64,000 nucleotides of DNA. It comes from Hyphomicrobiales bacterium. Lineage in GTDB: Bacteria > Pseudomonadota > Alphaproteobacteria > Rhizobiales > Rhizobiaceae. Location of the stretch: the NCBI GenBank assembly GCA_900468625.1, contig UBUL01000025.1, positions 24,369 to 88,368 of the forward strand, read 5' to 3'. The notes beneath the pieces are model-generated. The model was not told where the DNA came from. It did not search any database and saw only the letters and a list, made by a program, of their open reading frames with translations. Position 1 is the stretch's first letter. Each line of letters starts with the position of its first letter. Below are positions 53,112 through 62,065 of this stretch, one piece after another. The position numbers and the translations under genes were made by a program.

Positions 53112-54317
53112 ATGACCTTGCTGTACGACACGCCCGAAACGCTGCCTTCGATTTCGCCGACCACGCGCTTGAACGCCAACACCACGGCGACCTTGAGCCT
53201 CATCGAGTGGCTGACCGGCGATGACTGCCACGCTCTCGACGAAGCGGGGCTGGTCTCGGGGCTTGGACGCCGCTTGCAAGCGCTTGGCCTTCCAGTCGAT
53301 CGGCTGACGCTGCACCTGACCACCCTGCATCCCGAATTCATCGGCCGCACCTTTGCCTGGGCGCCGGGCGAACCGGTCGAGATACATGATCGCGAACATG
53401 GGGCTCGCCTGGCGATCGCCAATACGCCGCTCCTCAAGGTGCAGGAAATGCGCGAACCGCTGATCGTCGGCCCCGGCGAGAGCCCTCATGGCCGCTGGCA
53501 GCACATCGACATCTTCTCTGGCCGCGGGCTGGTGCAGTTGATCATGGCACCGCTCTGCAATGCCGACGGGCCGGTCAGCACTGCCGTCTTCGGCACGCGC
53601 CGACCGGGCGGCTTCACATCCATTGAACAGGATGTGATCGCGCGCATCCTGCCGGCGCTGCGCAATACCTGCGAGTTGCGGGTCTTGCGTCAATGCGAAC
53701 TCAGTCTGCTCGACACCTATATCGGCCCGATGACGGCAAGCCGGATTCTTGCCGGCCACATCCGTCGTGGCGAGATCGAATCCATGGAGGCCGCATTCCT
53801 GCTCTGCGACCTGCGCGGCTTCACGGAGCTTTCCAACCGGCTGCCGGGCAGCACAGTCCTCGGTCTTTTGAACGCCTATTTCGACATGATAGTGCCGGCA
53901 ATCACCCGCCAGGGTGGCGAAGTGCTCAAATTCATGGGCGACGCCGTTCTCGCCTTCTTTCCCGGCACCGACGCCCCCGGAGCCTGCAATGCCGGGCTGA
54001 CTGCCGCCAGAACGATCCTCGACGAAACGGACGGCTTCCAATATGACAGCATCGGCATCAAGATCGGCATCGCTCTGCATTATGGCGAGGTCAGCTACGG
54101 CAATGTCGGCTCCGGCAGCCGCCTGGATTTCACGCTGATCGGCCCGGACGTCAATGTCGTCAGCCGCATTCAAGGCATCTGCAGCGAAAGCGGCGAAGCG
54201 CTCCTGATGTCGGAGCCGTTCCGCCGCAAAGCCGAAATCATAGACGCAGTCTCGATCGGAGCGCAGCGGCTGAAGGGCTTCACCGAGGCCATGGAGCTGT
54301 TTGCGATCGCACCTTGA
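53112..54317 (+). CDS. Class III adenylate cyclase domain protein
   Basis: The 401-residue protein has an N-terminal region (about 1-215) without a clear membrane helix and a C-terminal class III cyclase catalytic domain (about 220-400). The metal-binding Asp in LLCDLRGFTELSNRLPG and KFMGDAVLAFFPG, the adenine-selecting Lys of KFMGD and Asp of DFTLIGPDVN, and the Asn/Arg pair in DVNVVSRIQ are all present, so it should make cAMP. The N-terminal part may be a sensor. The start is ATG 53112 with AGGAGGAG. Coupling to emrAB is unusual. Confidence 0.88.
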   Translation: MTLLYDTPETLPSISPTTRLNANTTATLSLIEWLTGDDCHALDEAGLVSGLGRRLQALGLPVDRLTLHLTTLHPEFIGRTFAWAPGEPVEIHDREHGARLAIANTPLLKVQEMREPLIVGPGESPHGRWQHIDIFSGRGLVQLIMAPLCNADGPVSTAVFGTRRPGGFTSIEQDVIARILPALRNTCELRVLRQCELSLLDTYIGPMTASRILAGHIRRGEIESMEAAFLLCDLRGFTELSNRLPGSTVLGLLNAYFDMIVPAITRQGGEVLKFMGDAVLAFFPGTDAPGACNAGLTAARTILDETDGFQYDSIGIKIGIALHYGEVSYGNVGSGSRLDFTLIGPDVNVVSRIQGICSESGEALLMSEPFRRKAEIIDAVSIGAQRLKGFTEAMELFAIAP

Positions 54318-54848
54318 ATTCTCGTCTGCCAGGGTGCGGGGGTAAGCGCGCAGGAAGGAGATTGCGGGCGGGCGTCAAATTTCTGTTATCAGGAAGCGCC
54401 AGCCTTTTCCATGTCCGGGGTTCGCACCATTGGAACGCCAGCATAGAATTCGCATTTCCCACCACTCTTCGGTTACCGAAGCCGGTGTCGGGACATCCGA
54501 TCGGCATGCCGATGAGCTTGATGAAACGTCTCTATCGCGATGTGCTCGCCCGACATGTGTTGCATTAAATCAACAACCGCCCTTTCCCTCCATCGACCGG
54601 CCTGGAACCCCATTTACAAACAATCCGGACGTATATACTTTTTGGGCAGGATCTTAATTGGCTTGCGATTTGAGGGGTTTATTTCAGTCGCAAACTGACG
54701 GGGTTCCATAGGGGTGGGGACGATACCTGCAGTCAATTGCGGATGCAGTGCCTGGGTTTTTCTTCCTGTTTACAGGTTGGCGCCTTCAGGTCGGCGTGTT
54801 GTGCTCGCTCCTTGGGATATGTAAACGAATTACAACCAGGAGTTTAAA
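54318..54848. other. Intergenic region upstream of the porin gene
   Basis: No supported gene is present; short open frames lack ribosome sites. It holds the porin promoter and a small palindrome CCTGTTTACAGG at 54765-54776. Confidence 0.5.
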
Positions 54849-55940
54849 ATGAACATCAAGAGCCTTCTTCTCGGCTCCGCTGCTGCGCTGGCAGCAGTTT
54901 CCGGTGCTCATGCGGCCGACGCCATCGTCGCTGCTGAGCCGGAGCCGCTGGAATACGTCCGTATCTGCGACGCATACGGCGCTGGCTACTTCTTCATCCC
55001 CGGCACCGAAACCTGCCTCAAGATCGGCGGCATGGTCCGTACCGAAGGCAAGTGGTACGATGCCTATAACCCGAATACCCACAACGGCACGCTCTGGCAC
55101 ACCCGCGCCCAGCTGTCGCTCGACACTGCTTCCGACACCGAATACGGTCCGCTGAAGACCAACACGGTCATCCGCTGGGACTGGCAGGAAGGCAACACCA
55201 CCAGCACCAAGCTGCTCTGGGCCAACATCAGCCTCGGCGGCTTCCTCGTCGGTAAGGCCGACTCTCAGTATAACTCCTACATCGGTTACGCCGGCGACGT
55301 CATCAACGACGACGTGATCTATGACGGTCCGTACGAACTCAACCAGTTGACCTACAAGTATGATGCCGGCAACGGCTTCACGGCTGTCGTCTCGGTCGAA
55401 GATTCGAATTCCAGCGGCTCGGGCGCCGGCTACGGCGCGAAGTGGGCAACGGACGACAAGGCCAACCACTACGCTCCCGACGTTGTTGCCGGTGCTGGCT
55501 TCAAGTCCGGCGCATGGGGCTTCAAGGTCGTCGGCGGCTACGACTCGATCCAGTCGGAAGGCGCCATCAAGGCTCGTGTCGATGCCGACTTCGGCGTCTT
55601 CTCGGCCTTCTTGATGGGCGGCTGGAACACCAATGGCGACAAGCTCAACAAGTACGCCGGCACCAACCTCGACCGGTCGGCTTGCCCTGTCAACGATCCG
55701 TCGAAGTGCGGCTGGGGTGACTGGGCTGTCTGGGGCGGCGTTGGCGTTCCGATCAACGACAAGCTGAAGTGGAACCTGCAGCTTGCCTACACCGACTCGA
55801 AGATCTTCGCCGCGACCACGAACGTCAAGTGGAACCCGGTCAAGAACCTGCTTATCGAGCCGGAAGTCTCCTATACCAACTTCGATTCTGTAAATCAGGA
55901 TCAGTGGGCTGGTATCCTGCGCTTCCAGCGCAGCTTCTGA
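54849..55940 (+). CDS. RopA/Omp2-type porin (Porin_2 family)
   Basis: The 363-residue outer-membrane porin has a signal peptide (MNIKSLLLGSAAALAAVSGAHAADA) and a beta-barrel of 16-strand type. The diagnostic start of the mature protein, EPLEYVRICDAYGAGYFFIPGTETCLKIGG, with two cysteines, is typical of rhizobial and Brucella Omp2/RopA porins, and the last residue is Phe (ILRFQRSF), the signal for barrel assembly. The start is ATG 54849 with CAGGAG upstream. Codon use is strongly biased to C-ending codons, as for an abundant protein. A terminator hairpin follows. Confidence 0.95.
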   Translation: MNIKSLLLGSAAALAAVSGAHAADAIVAAEPEPLEYVRICDAYGAGYFFIPGTETCLKIGGMVRTEGKWYDAYNPNTHNGTLWHTRAQLSLDTASDTEYGPLKTNTVIRWDWQEGNTTSTKLLWANISLGGFLVGKADSQYNSYIGYAGDVINDDVIYDGPYELNQLTYKYDAGNGFTAVVSVEDSNSSGSGAGYGAKWATDDKANHYAPDVVAGAGFKSGAWGFKVVGGYDSIQSEGAIKARVDADFGVFSAFLMGGWNTNGDKLNKYAGTNLDRSACPVNDPSKCGWGDWAVWGGVGVPINDKLKWNLQLAYTDSKIFAATTNVKWNPVKNLLIEPEVSYTNFDSVNQDQWAGILRFQRSF

Positions 55941-56037
55941 TACCAACTTGCCTGGCCTGCCTGGGGCCAGGCACTCGGAGCCTGATGTATGATCTATCGG
56001 GCTTCTTTCATCGATCGGTCGATCTCCGATCAAAGCC

Positions 56038-56087
56038 GAAGGATCCGGTCTCCCTCCGGATCCTTCTTGATTCCGAGAACTTTTTTT
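56038..56087 (+). terminator. Porin gene terminator
   Basis: GAAGGATCCGG and CCGGATCCTTC form an 11-bp stem with a 7-nt loop. A T7 run follows 14 nt after the stem (56081-56087). It lies about 100 nt after the porin stop, at the edge of the repeat copy. Confidence 0.65.
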
Positions 56088-56088
56088 A

Positions 56089-56189
56089 AGCATTTCCAGG
56101 AAAAGCCCGCAGCGGTTTTCCGTCCGGAATGCGCAAAGAAATAAGAGCATAGAGCGTTTTTGCGATTCGAAGAAAAGCGGAAGCGGTCT
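56089..56189. repeat. RIME-like intergenic palindromic repeat, copy C
   Basis: The element begins AGCATTTCC, contains TTTTCCGTCCGGAATGCGCA and AGAGCGTTTTTGCGATTCGA, and ends GGAAGCGGTCT. It has the same two-palindrome layout as copies A and B. Confidence 0.8.
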
Positions 56190-56301
56190 AGAATCTGCGA
56201 CGCGCCTGCCCGATGGGCGATTTGCGATCACAGGCTGAAGGCTCTCTGTCCGTCCGCCATGGGCAAGATGGGCGGCTTTCTGCTCATCGACGATCAGTGT
56301 C

Positions 56302-57636
56302 TTAATCTCGTGCGTAGAATCCCGCCTGGTGAGCGGCGCGATCCAGCTCCTCGCGGAAATCGGGAGCGGCGAGCGCAATCAGCGCCCTTGCCCGCTCCGC
56401 CACGGATTTGCCCTTGAGGTTGGCCCAACCATATTCCGTGACGACGATATGGATATCATTGCGCGACGTCGTTACCGGACCTGTCAGCCTCGGAACGATA
56501 CGCGAGAGCGTTCCCTTGGCTGCCGTCGCATGACAGGCAATGATCGAGCGCCCGCCGCGCGAAGCATAGGCGCCGCGGACAAAATCCACCTGACCGCCCG
56601 ATCCGCTGAACTGCCTTTCATTGACGAATTCGGAATTGCAGGCGCCATTGAGATCGATCTGCAGCGTCGCATTGACCGATACCATGCGGTCATTCTGCGA
56701 GATGACAAACGGATTGTTCACATACTCCACGGGATGTGCTTCGACATCGGGATTATTGTCCAGGAAATCGTAAAGCGGCTGGTCTCCGAGCGCGAAGGTG
56801 AAGATGGTCCGCCCGACGTGGATCTGCTTGCGGCTATTGTCCACAACGCCTGCCCTGACCAGGGCGGCAAGCCCCGGCGTCATCATTTCCGTATGGATAC
56901 CGACGTGGCGATGCCGGGAAAGGCCGGCGCAAACGGCGTCGGGCAATGCACCGATACCCATCTGCAGGCAATCGCCATCATCGACGAGGCCCGCAATGAT
57001 GGCACCGATCGCGTCGTCGACGTTCGATCGGGGAGCGGCAGCCAGCATCGGCAGACTTGCATCGTTTTCGACAAGGGCAGTGACACTCGATACTGGGACC
57101 ATGCAATTGCCACGCACATAGGGCATCCTGGCATTGACTTCGAGGATCAGCCGGGTTCCAGGCCTGCGGGCAACCGCCAGCGCATAATCGGTACTGGCGC
57201 CGAGGCTGAAATTCCCGTCTGCATCCATGGGCGAGACGGTTGCGATCAGCGTATCGACACCGACATGCTCGACAAGAGAGCGCGGCACCTGGCTGAAATG
57301 ACACGGTACAAGATCGACGGCAGGCAGCATCTCCGCCGCGCGCTTCTTGTCGAGCGCGCGATCCACCGCTCCATGAAAATAACTCATCGGAGTGATGCGG
57401 TCACGCAGGTCGAAATCGAACACGCTGGTACCGGCGATGCCCGTGCAGAGCAAATAGTAAAGCCGGATGTTGTCTACTGCGCCCGCTCGGGCACGCTCGG
57501 CCAGCGCCGCAAGGATGGCGGGCGGCTGGCCGGCAGCGATCGGCATGGTGACCTTTGCCCCCGATGGTATCAATGCAACGGCCTCATGTGCAGAGCGCAG
57601 ACGTTCGCGATACTGCATCTGATGAATGGCGGCCAT
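56302..57636 (-). CDS. Acetyl-CoA hydrolase/4-hydroxybutyrate CoA-transferase family protein
   Basis: The 444-residue protein has the two-lobed CoA-transferase fold. N-terminal blocks are ALIPSGAKVTMPIAAGQPPA and VDTLIATVSPMDADGNFSLG. The catalytic region reads LSRHRHVGIHTEMMTPGLAA, with Glu in HTEMM as the expected nucleophile. The C-terminal half has FSGSGGQVDFVRGAYASRGGRS and DIHIVVTEYGWANLKGKS. It transfers CoA between acyl-CoA and a carboxylate. The substrate cannot be told; propionate, succinate or hydroxybutyrate are possible. The start is ATG 57636 with GGGAGGG upstream. Confidence 0.9.
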   Translation of the reverse strand: MAAIHQMQYRERLRSAHEAVALIPSGAKVTMPIAAGQPPAILAALAERARAGAVDNIRLYYLLCTGIAGTSVFDFDLRDRITPMSYFHGAVDRALDKKRAAEMLPAVDLVPCHFSQVPRSLVEHVGVDTLIATVSPMDADGNFSLGASTDYALAVARRPGTRLILEVNARMPYVRGNCMVPVSSVTALVENDASLPMLAAAPRSNVDDAIGAIIAGLVDDGDCLQMGIGALPDAVCAGLSRHRHVGIHTEMMTPGLAALVRAGVVDNSRKQIHVGRTIFTFALGDQPLYDFLDNNPDVEAHPVEYVNNPFVISQNDRMVSVNATLQIDLNGACNSEFVNERQFSGSGGQVDFVRGAYASRGGRSIIACHATAAKGTLSRIVPRLTGPVTTSRNDIHIVVTEYGWANLKGKSVAERARALIALAAPDFREELDRAAHQAGFYARD

Positions 57637-57882
57637 CGAACCCTCCCTTGAACGCCACGTTCAGAATGAACCAGCATCCACCGCGTAGCCGCTCAGCCCT
57701 CCTCCTTGGCCGCTGCGACCGCCCTTATGCAAATAGGATGCGCTTACATAAAAGCGCCCAACTGGCTGTTTGCGCAAGCCCCCGAATATCACGCCATTCC
57801 ATGGCAAAGATGAAATGAGTCCTTCCGGTCGCGACAGTCATCTGCCGAGGGCACCGGACAGGGGAGCCGACGCGGAACAGCT

Positions 57883-58605
57883 TTATTTCTGACGGGCCGC
57901 TCGCGCGGCAAGCGCGTTCTTCACATCCTCCTCCGCATGGTCGAGCAGGGCGGTCAAAGCACTGCTGGCAGCCTCGGTATCGCCGGCAGCAATATTGTCG
58001 ACAACCTGCTTGTGAAGCGGAAGCGAATGCCGCTGGCCTTGCGGATTGTCATCTGAAAGCCGGAAGCTGATGACCAGCGCAGTCTCGATCAGGGCGGCGA
58101 GCGAGCCAATCAGCTCATTGCCGGACATACGCAGGATCGCCTGGTGAAAGGCCAGGTCCGGAATGGCAAAGCGCTCCCCATCGTCGCCGGCTCTTTCCAT
58201 CTCGACGAGAAGACGCCGCAGCTCGGCAATCTGCGCTTCGGTCGCACGTTTCGCCGCCAGTGCGCCGGCCGCCGGCTCGATCGCGCGGCGCAGTTCGAAC
58301 AGCGATCGCGCCTCCTCGGCCGTCGTTCGAGACCCGTAGCGCCACAGGAGAACGTCGGGATCAAGAAAATTCCAATCCTTCCGAGGACGTACTCTCGTTC
58401 CAATTCTCGGTCGCGATTCCACCATGCCCTTTCCGATGAGGACTTTGATTGCCTCGCGCAAGACAGTACGGCTCACGCCATAGGCCGCGCTCCAATCATC
58501 CGCATTCGGCAATTGATCGCCAGGCAAGAGGTCGCCGCGAACAATACTCTGGCCGATTTCATTGAGCACTCTTGCGTGGAGACTGACACCTACGGATCCC
58601 TCCAT
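57883..58605 (-). CDS. FadR-type (GntR/FCD) transcriptional regulator
   Basis: The 240-residue protein has an N-terminal GntR winged helix (WSAAYGVSRTVLREAIKVLIGKGMVESRPRIGTRVRPR) and a C-terminal FCD domain with metal-binding-type residues (LFELRRAIEPAAGALAAKRA, LAFHQAILRMSGNEL, LPLHKQVVDNIAAGD). FCD regulators sense small organic acids or sugar acids, usually with a metal ion. The start is ATG 58605 with GGGAGG 7 nt upstream; a longer frame reaches 58662. The CoA-transferase gene downstream on the same strand is 246 nt away and may be a target. Confidence 0.9.
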   Translation of the reverse strand: MEGSVGVSLHARVLNEIGQSIVRGDLLPGDQLPNADDWSAAYGVSRTVLREAIKVLIGKGMVESRPRIGTRVRPRKDWNFLDPDVLLWRYGSRTTAEEARSLFELRRAIEPAAGALAAKRATEAQIAELRRLLVEMERAGDDGERFAIPDLAFHQAILRMSGNELIGSLAALIETALVISFRLSDDNPQGQRHSLPLHKQVVDNIAAGDTEAASSALTALLDHAEEDVKNALAARAARQK

Positions 58606-59225
58606 GCGCGAGCCTCCCAGCACCATCCTGGAGAGCGCGCCGCCATTCTTCATACTATTCATATTATTGTCACTTGGTTCCCTTAATAGTCGTATTATTG
58701 AACACGCGATTGATAGTCACGTCAACAGCCGATTAAGAGTATAGAATGTTGCTAACATGCCAGATTTCAGAAACTCTCCCACTCATATCCGCAATGATCT
58801 GCCACATGCTGTACATGTTCATGAGCGAAACCAGAGCGTAAAATCAATTACTGCAACCGCGTCGGAACATTACATAGTTTATATCAACAACCCGGAATAT
58901 GTGGCTGACAATATTCGAAATTATTCATTGGAAGCTAGCCCCTCGCTCGTCGTGCCACCAGCCATGCGTGACGCAAGCCATTCGCGAATTGCATCCGCGG
59001 GCAGCAGGAAAGCGACGGAGAAACCTCTGACCACCATTGGGCAAACATCAGGCCCTTCTGTCTAACAGCCATCACGTCGGCTGCGGTAACAGCACCCGGC
59101 CCTTTCATCTTTAGTTCCGCGCTTTCAGCGGACCGATCTTCATCACCGCCACATGGTCCTTAGCCGACTTCTGAGCCGGCCGCTTTCCTGTGGCTATCGA
59201 AAACTCCCCGATAGGAAACTTCAAA
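58606..59225. other. Intergenic region without a convincing gene
   Basis: It is A+T-rich at 58680-58920. A 102-codon plus frame (58757-59065) has no ribosome site and no coding bias. It contains the promoters of the FCD regulator (minus) and the autotransporter gene (plus). Confidence 0.5.
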
Positions 59226-61190
59226 ATGCGATCCTCGACGAAAAATCATCATAGCGATTTGGCTGGACAGAAAGCGCAAGGGCGGATTGCCGTTGCCGTA
59301 TCCGCAAAGGCAGCGCCCCGCCGTGCACCTCGAAGGGTGAAACCGCTGATCCTGTGGTCGAGCCTTGCCTGCATGATGTCGGCGCCAGCCTATGCGGTCG
59401 AACCCTGGATCATGGTCGAGAAAAAGACCTTTACCGGTGATGTCGACACCTATCGCGGCCAGGGTGTGACGACGGACGGAACCAACTGGTACTTTTCCGG
59501 CACGAACGCGCTCGAAAGAACAGATCTCAATTTCAATCCGACCTTGCGCCGTTCGCCTGCGATCGCTAGCGCCCTGGCAAATCCGTCCGCCGCTGCGCCC
59601 AAGGGCTTGAACCATATCGGCGACATCGATTACGCCAATGGCCTGCTTTACATATCGCTCGACAGCAGCCAGCGCGACCCTGTCACCGGCGGCCGGTACA
59701 ACACGCCGGTCTTTGCGATCTACAACGCCAGCGACATGACCTATACGGGCAAATCCTTTGCGCTCAACCCGCCACATGGAACTCAGGATATCGCCAGCTG
59801 GGTGGCAGTCGATGCCAAAAACGGCCTCGGCTACGGCATGGCTTACGACAATGCCACCGAAATCGCCGTCTACAATCTGTCCGATTGGTCGTTCAAGAAG
59901 TACATCCCGCTTTCGCAGACCATCGACCAGGCGCAGGGTGGCAAGCTGCTGGGGGGCTGGATGTATTTCTCCACTGACAATGACTCGAAATTCATCTACC
60001 GCGCCAACCTTGTGACCGGCCAGGTGGAAACCCTGGGCAATCTCAAGGTCAATTTCGACCAGGAAGTCGAAGGATTGTCCTTTGCTCAGACCAAGGATGG
60101 CTGGTCGCTCTACGTCTTGAACAGGGAGCAACTGACCCCGGATGCCGACGAAACCATCGGCTTCTACCGCTATCTGCGGCCTTACGGCAATGCGCTCTCC
60201 GGTGAGATCCATGCCAGCGTCAAGGGCGCGTTCATAACGGACAGCCTTTATCTGCGCGATGCCGTCAACGAGCGCATCCGATCAGCATTCGACGATGTCG
60301 GCGCGATGTCATCGCCGGTGACGACCTACGATGAGAAGGGCATGCAGCAGACAAGCGGCAACACGGAAGGCATCGCTATCTGGAGCCAGGCGATCGGCGC
60401 AAGAAGCAAAGCGGACGGGGCCGGCTATGCGGCCGGAATCGATCATTCGACCGGCGGCTTTCTCTTCGGCGCCGACGCGTCCGCCGGCGCATGGCGGCTC
60501 GGCGTCCTTGGCGGATACAGCAGCACCAGCTTCGATATCGACGCCCGCTCGTCCTCCGGCTCGAGCGACAACTACCACATTGGTCTGTACGGCGGCTCGC
60601 AGTGGGGTGCGCTCGGCTTCAGATCCGGCCTCATCTATACGTCGCACAGCGTCAGCACGACGCGTCACGTCATTTTTCCGGCCTTCAACGAGACGCTTTC
60701 TGCCGATTATGATGCGCGCACGACTCAGGCCTTTGCGGAACTCGGCTACAAGATCGACGTCGGTCAGGCGGCTCTCGAACCCTTCGCCAATCTCGCTTAC
60801 GTCCATCTCGGCAGCGACGCGTTCGCCGAGACCGGCGGGACGACCACCGCATTGACCAGCGACAAGGGCTCGACCAACACCACCTTCACCACGCTTGGTC
60901 TTCGGGCTTCGACCGACATTCCTCTGTCGAGCGTCAAGGCCAAAGCGCGCGGGATGCTCGGCTGGCAGCATGCCTATGGCGACAAGACGCCAAACTCCGA
61001 CTTCGCCTTCAATACAGGAGCGAGCTTCTCCATCGAGGGCGCACCGATCGCCAAGGATGCGCTGACCATGGAGGCAGGCCTTGATTTCGCGCTCTCCCCG
61101 ACCGCGACCGTGGGCGCTTCCTATTCCGGTCAGATCGCCAGCAATGCTCAGGACCATTCTTTCAGACTCAACGTCAATATGAAATTCTAG
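59226..61190 (+). CDS. Autotransporter with propeller-like passenger
   Basis: The 654-residue protein has a long basic leader before the hydrophobic signal (LILWSSLACMMSAPAYA). The passenger (about 50-360) has repeated strand-rich units such as NHIGDIDYANGLLYISLDSS, VAVDAKNGLGYGMAYDNATE and MYFSTDNDSKFIYRANLVTG. This looks like a beta-propeller and not the usual beta-helix. The C-terminal ~270 residues are a 12-strand autotransporter barrel ending in LNVNMKF (terminal Phe). It would be displayed at the surface. The start is ATG 59226 with AGGAAAC upstream; a longer frame to 59190 exists. Confidence 0.85.
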   Translation: MRSSTKNHHSDLAGQKAQGRIAVAVSAKAAPRRAPRRVKPLILWSSLACMMSAPAYAVEPWIMVEKKTFTGDVDTYRGQGVTTDGTNWYFSGTNALERTDLNFNPTLRRSPAIASALANPSAAAPKGLNHIGDIDYANGLLYISLDSSQRDPVTGGRYNTPVFAIYNASDMTYTGKSFALNPPHGTQDIASWVAVDAKNGLGYGMAYDNATEIAVYNLSDWSFKKYIPLSQTIDQAQGGKLLGGWMYFSTDNDSKFIYRANLVTGQVETLGNLKVNFDQEVEGLSFAQTKDGWSLYVLNREQLTPDADETIGFYRYLRPYGNALSGEIHASVKGAFITDSLYLRDAVNERIRSAFDDVGAMSSPVTTYDEKGMQQTSGNTEGIAIWSQAIGARSKADGAGYAAGIDHSTGGFLFGADASAGAWRLGVLGGYSSTSFDIDARSSSGSSDNYHIGLYGGSQWGALGFRSGLIYTSHSVSTTRHVIFPAFNETLSADYDARTTQAFAELGYKIDVGQAALEPFANLAYVHLGSDAFAETGGTTTALTSDKGSTNTTFTTLGLRASTDIPLSSVKAKARGMLGWQHAYGDKTPNSDFAFNTGASFSIEGAPIAKDALTMEAGLDFALSPTATVGASYSGQIASNAQDHSFRLNVNMKF

Positions 61191-61279
61191 ATCTTAATCC
61201 GTCTCTAAATCACAAAGCGTCGCAGCAAACCGGTTGCATGCGGCGCCGACCCGACGCGGCCCTGTTGGTGAGATCCCAT

Positions 61280-62065
61280 ATGATAAGCAAGGAAACGAGC
61301 AGTAAGTTTGGTGCCTATCCAAGCCTAAAGGACAGAAGCGTATTTATCACCGGTGGAGGCAGCGGCATCGGCGAAAGCCTCGTCAGGCACTTTTGCGCCC
61401 AGGGCAGCCGGGTGGCGTTCGTCGATATTGCCGAAGAAAGCGCGCGCGCTCTTGTCGAATCCCTTGTGTCGGAAGGAGGCTCCCCACCGCTCTTCATCCG
61501 GTGCGACCTGCGCGATATCGAAGCTTTGCGGGCGGCAATGGCAGAGGCTGCGGCGCACCATGGACCGATCCAGGTCCTCTGCAACAATGCCGGTAATGAT
61601 GACCGGCATCAAACGGAAGATGTCACCGTTGACTATTGGGACGATCGGATGGCTGTCAATCTGCGCCACCAGTTCTTTGCCGCGCAGGCAGCGCGACCCT
61701 TCATGAAAGCGCGCGGCGGCGGCTCGATCATCAATCTCGGCTCGATCACCTGGATGGTGGGGGATCCCGATTGTCCAGCCTATGTCACGGCCAAGGCCGG
61801 CATTTACGGGCTGACGCGTGCGCTTGCCCGCGAATTCGGGTCGGAACGCATCCGCGTCAACTGCCTGGTGCCAGGTTGGGTCATGACGGAACGCCAGATA
61901 CGCCTCTGGCTGACGGAAGCCGGCGAACGCCAGATCGCCGAACGCCAATGCCTGCCCGACCGGCTGCAGCCCGACGACATCGCCCGTATGGCCCTCTTCC
62001 TTGCCTCCGACGACAGCGCCATGTGCACGAGCCAGCAATTCATTGTCGATGGAGGCTGGGTATGA
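61280..62065 (+). CDS. SDR-family oxidoreductase
   Basis: The 261-residue protein is a classical short-chain dehydrogenase. It has the cofactor motif TGGGSGIGESLVRHF near residue 21, NNAGNDDRH, and the catalytic Ser-Tyr-Lys set (NLGSITWMVG and YVTAKAGIYGLTRALAREFG). Asp at the end of the second strand (AFVDIAE) predicts NAD(H) preference. The C-terminus VDGGWV is typical. The start is ATG 61280 with GGTGAG upstream. The stop overlaps the next gene as ATGA, so the two are co-translated. The substrate is unknown. Confidence 0.92.
   Translation: MISKETSSKFGAYPSLKDRSVFITGGGSGIGESLVRHFCAQGSRVAFVDIAEESARALVESLVSEGGSPPLFIRCDLRDIEALRAAMAEAAAHHGPIQVLCNNAGNDDRHQTEDVTVDYWDDRMAVNLRHQFFAAQAARPFMKARGGGSIINLGSITWMVGDPDCPAYVTAKAGIYGLTRALAREFGSERIRVNCLVPGWVMTERQIRLWLTEAGERQIAERQCLPDRLQPDDIARMALFLASDDSAMCTSQQFIVDGGWV

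Larger units (their letters stand above)
55941..56301. other. Intergenic region with terminator and repeat
   Basis: This gap between the convergent porin and CoA-transferase genes contains the porin terminator (56038-56087) and repeat copy C (56089-56189). No gene is present. Confidence 0.6.

Noticed and set aside
52407..54173. Minus-strand frame of 588 codons opposite emrB and the cyclase
   Set aside because: Shadow of two recognised plus-strand genes.
58757..59065. 102-codon plus-strand frame
   Set aside because: A+T-rich DNA with no ribosome site or coding bias.
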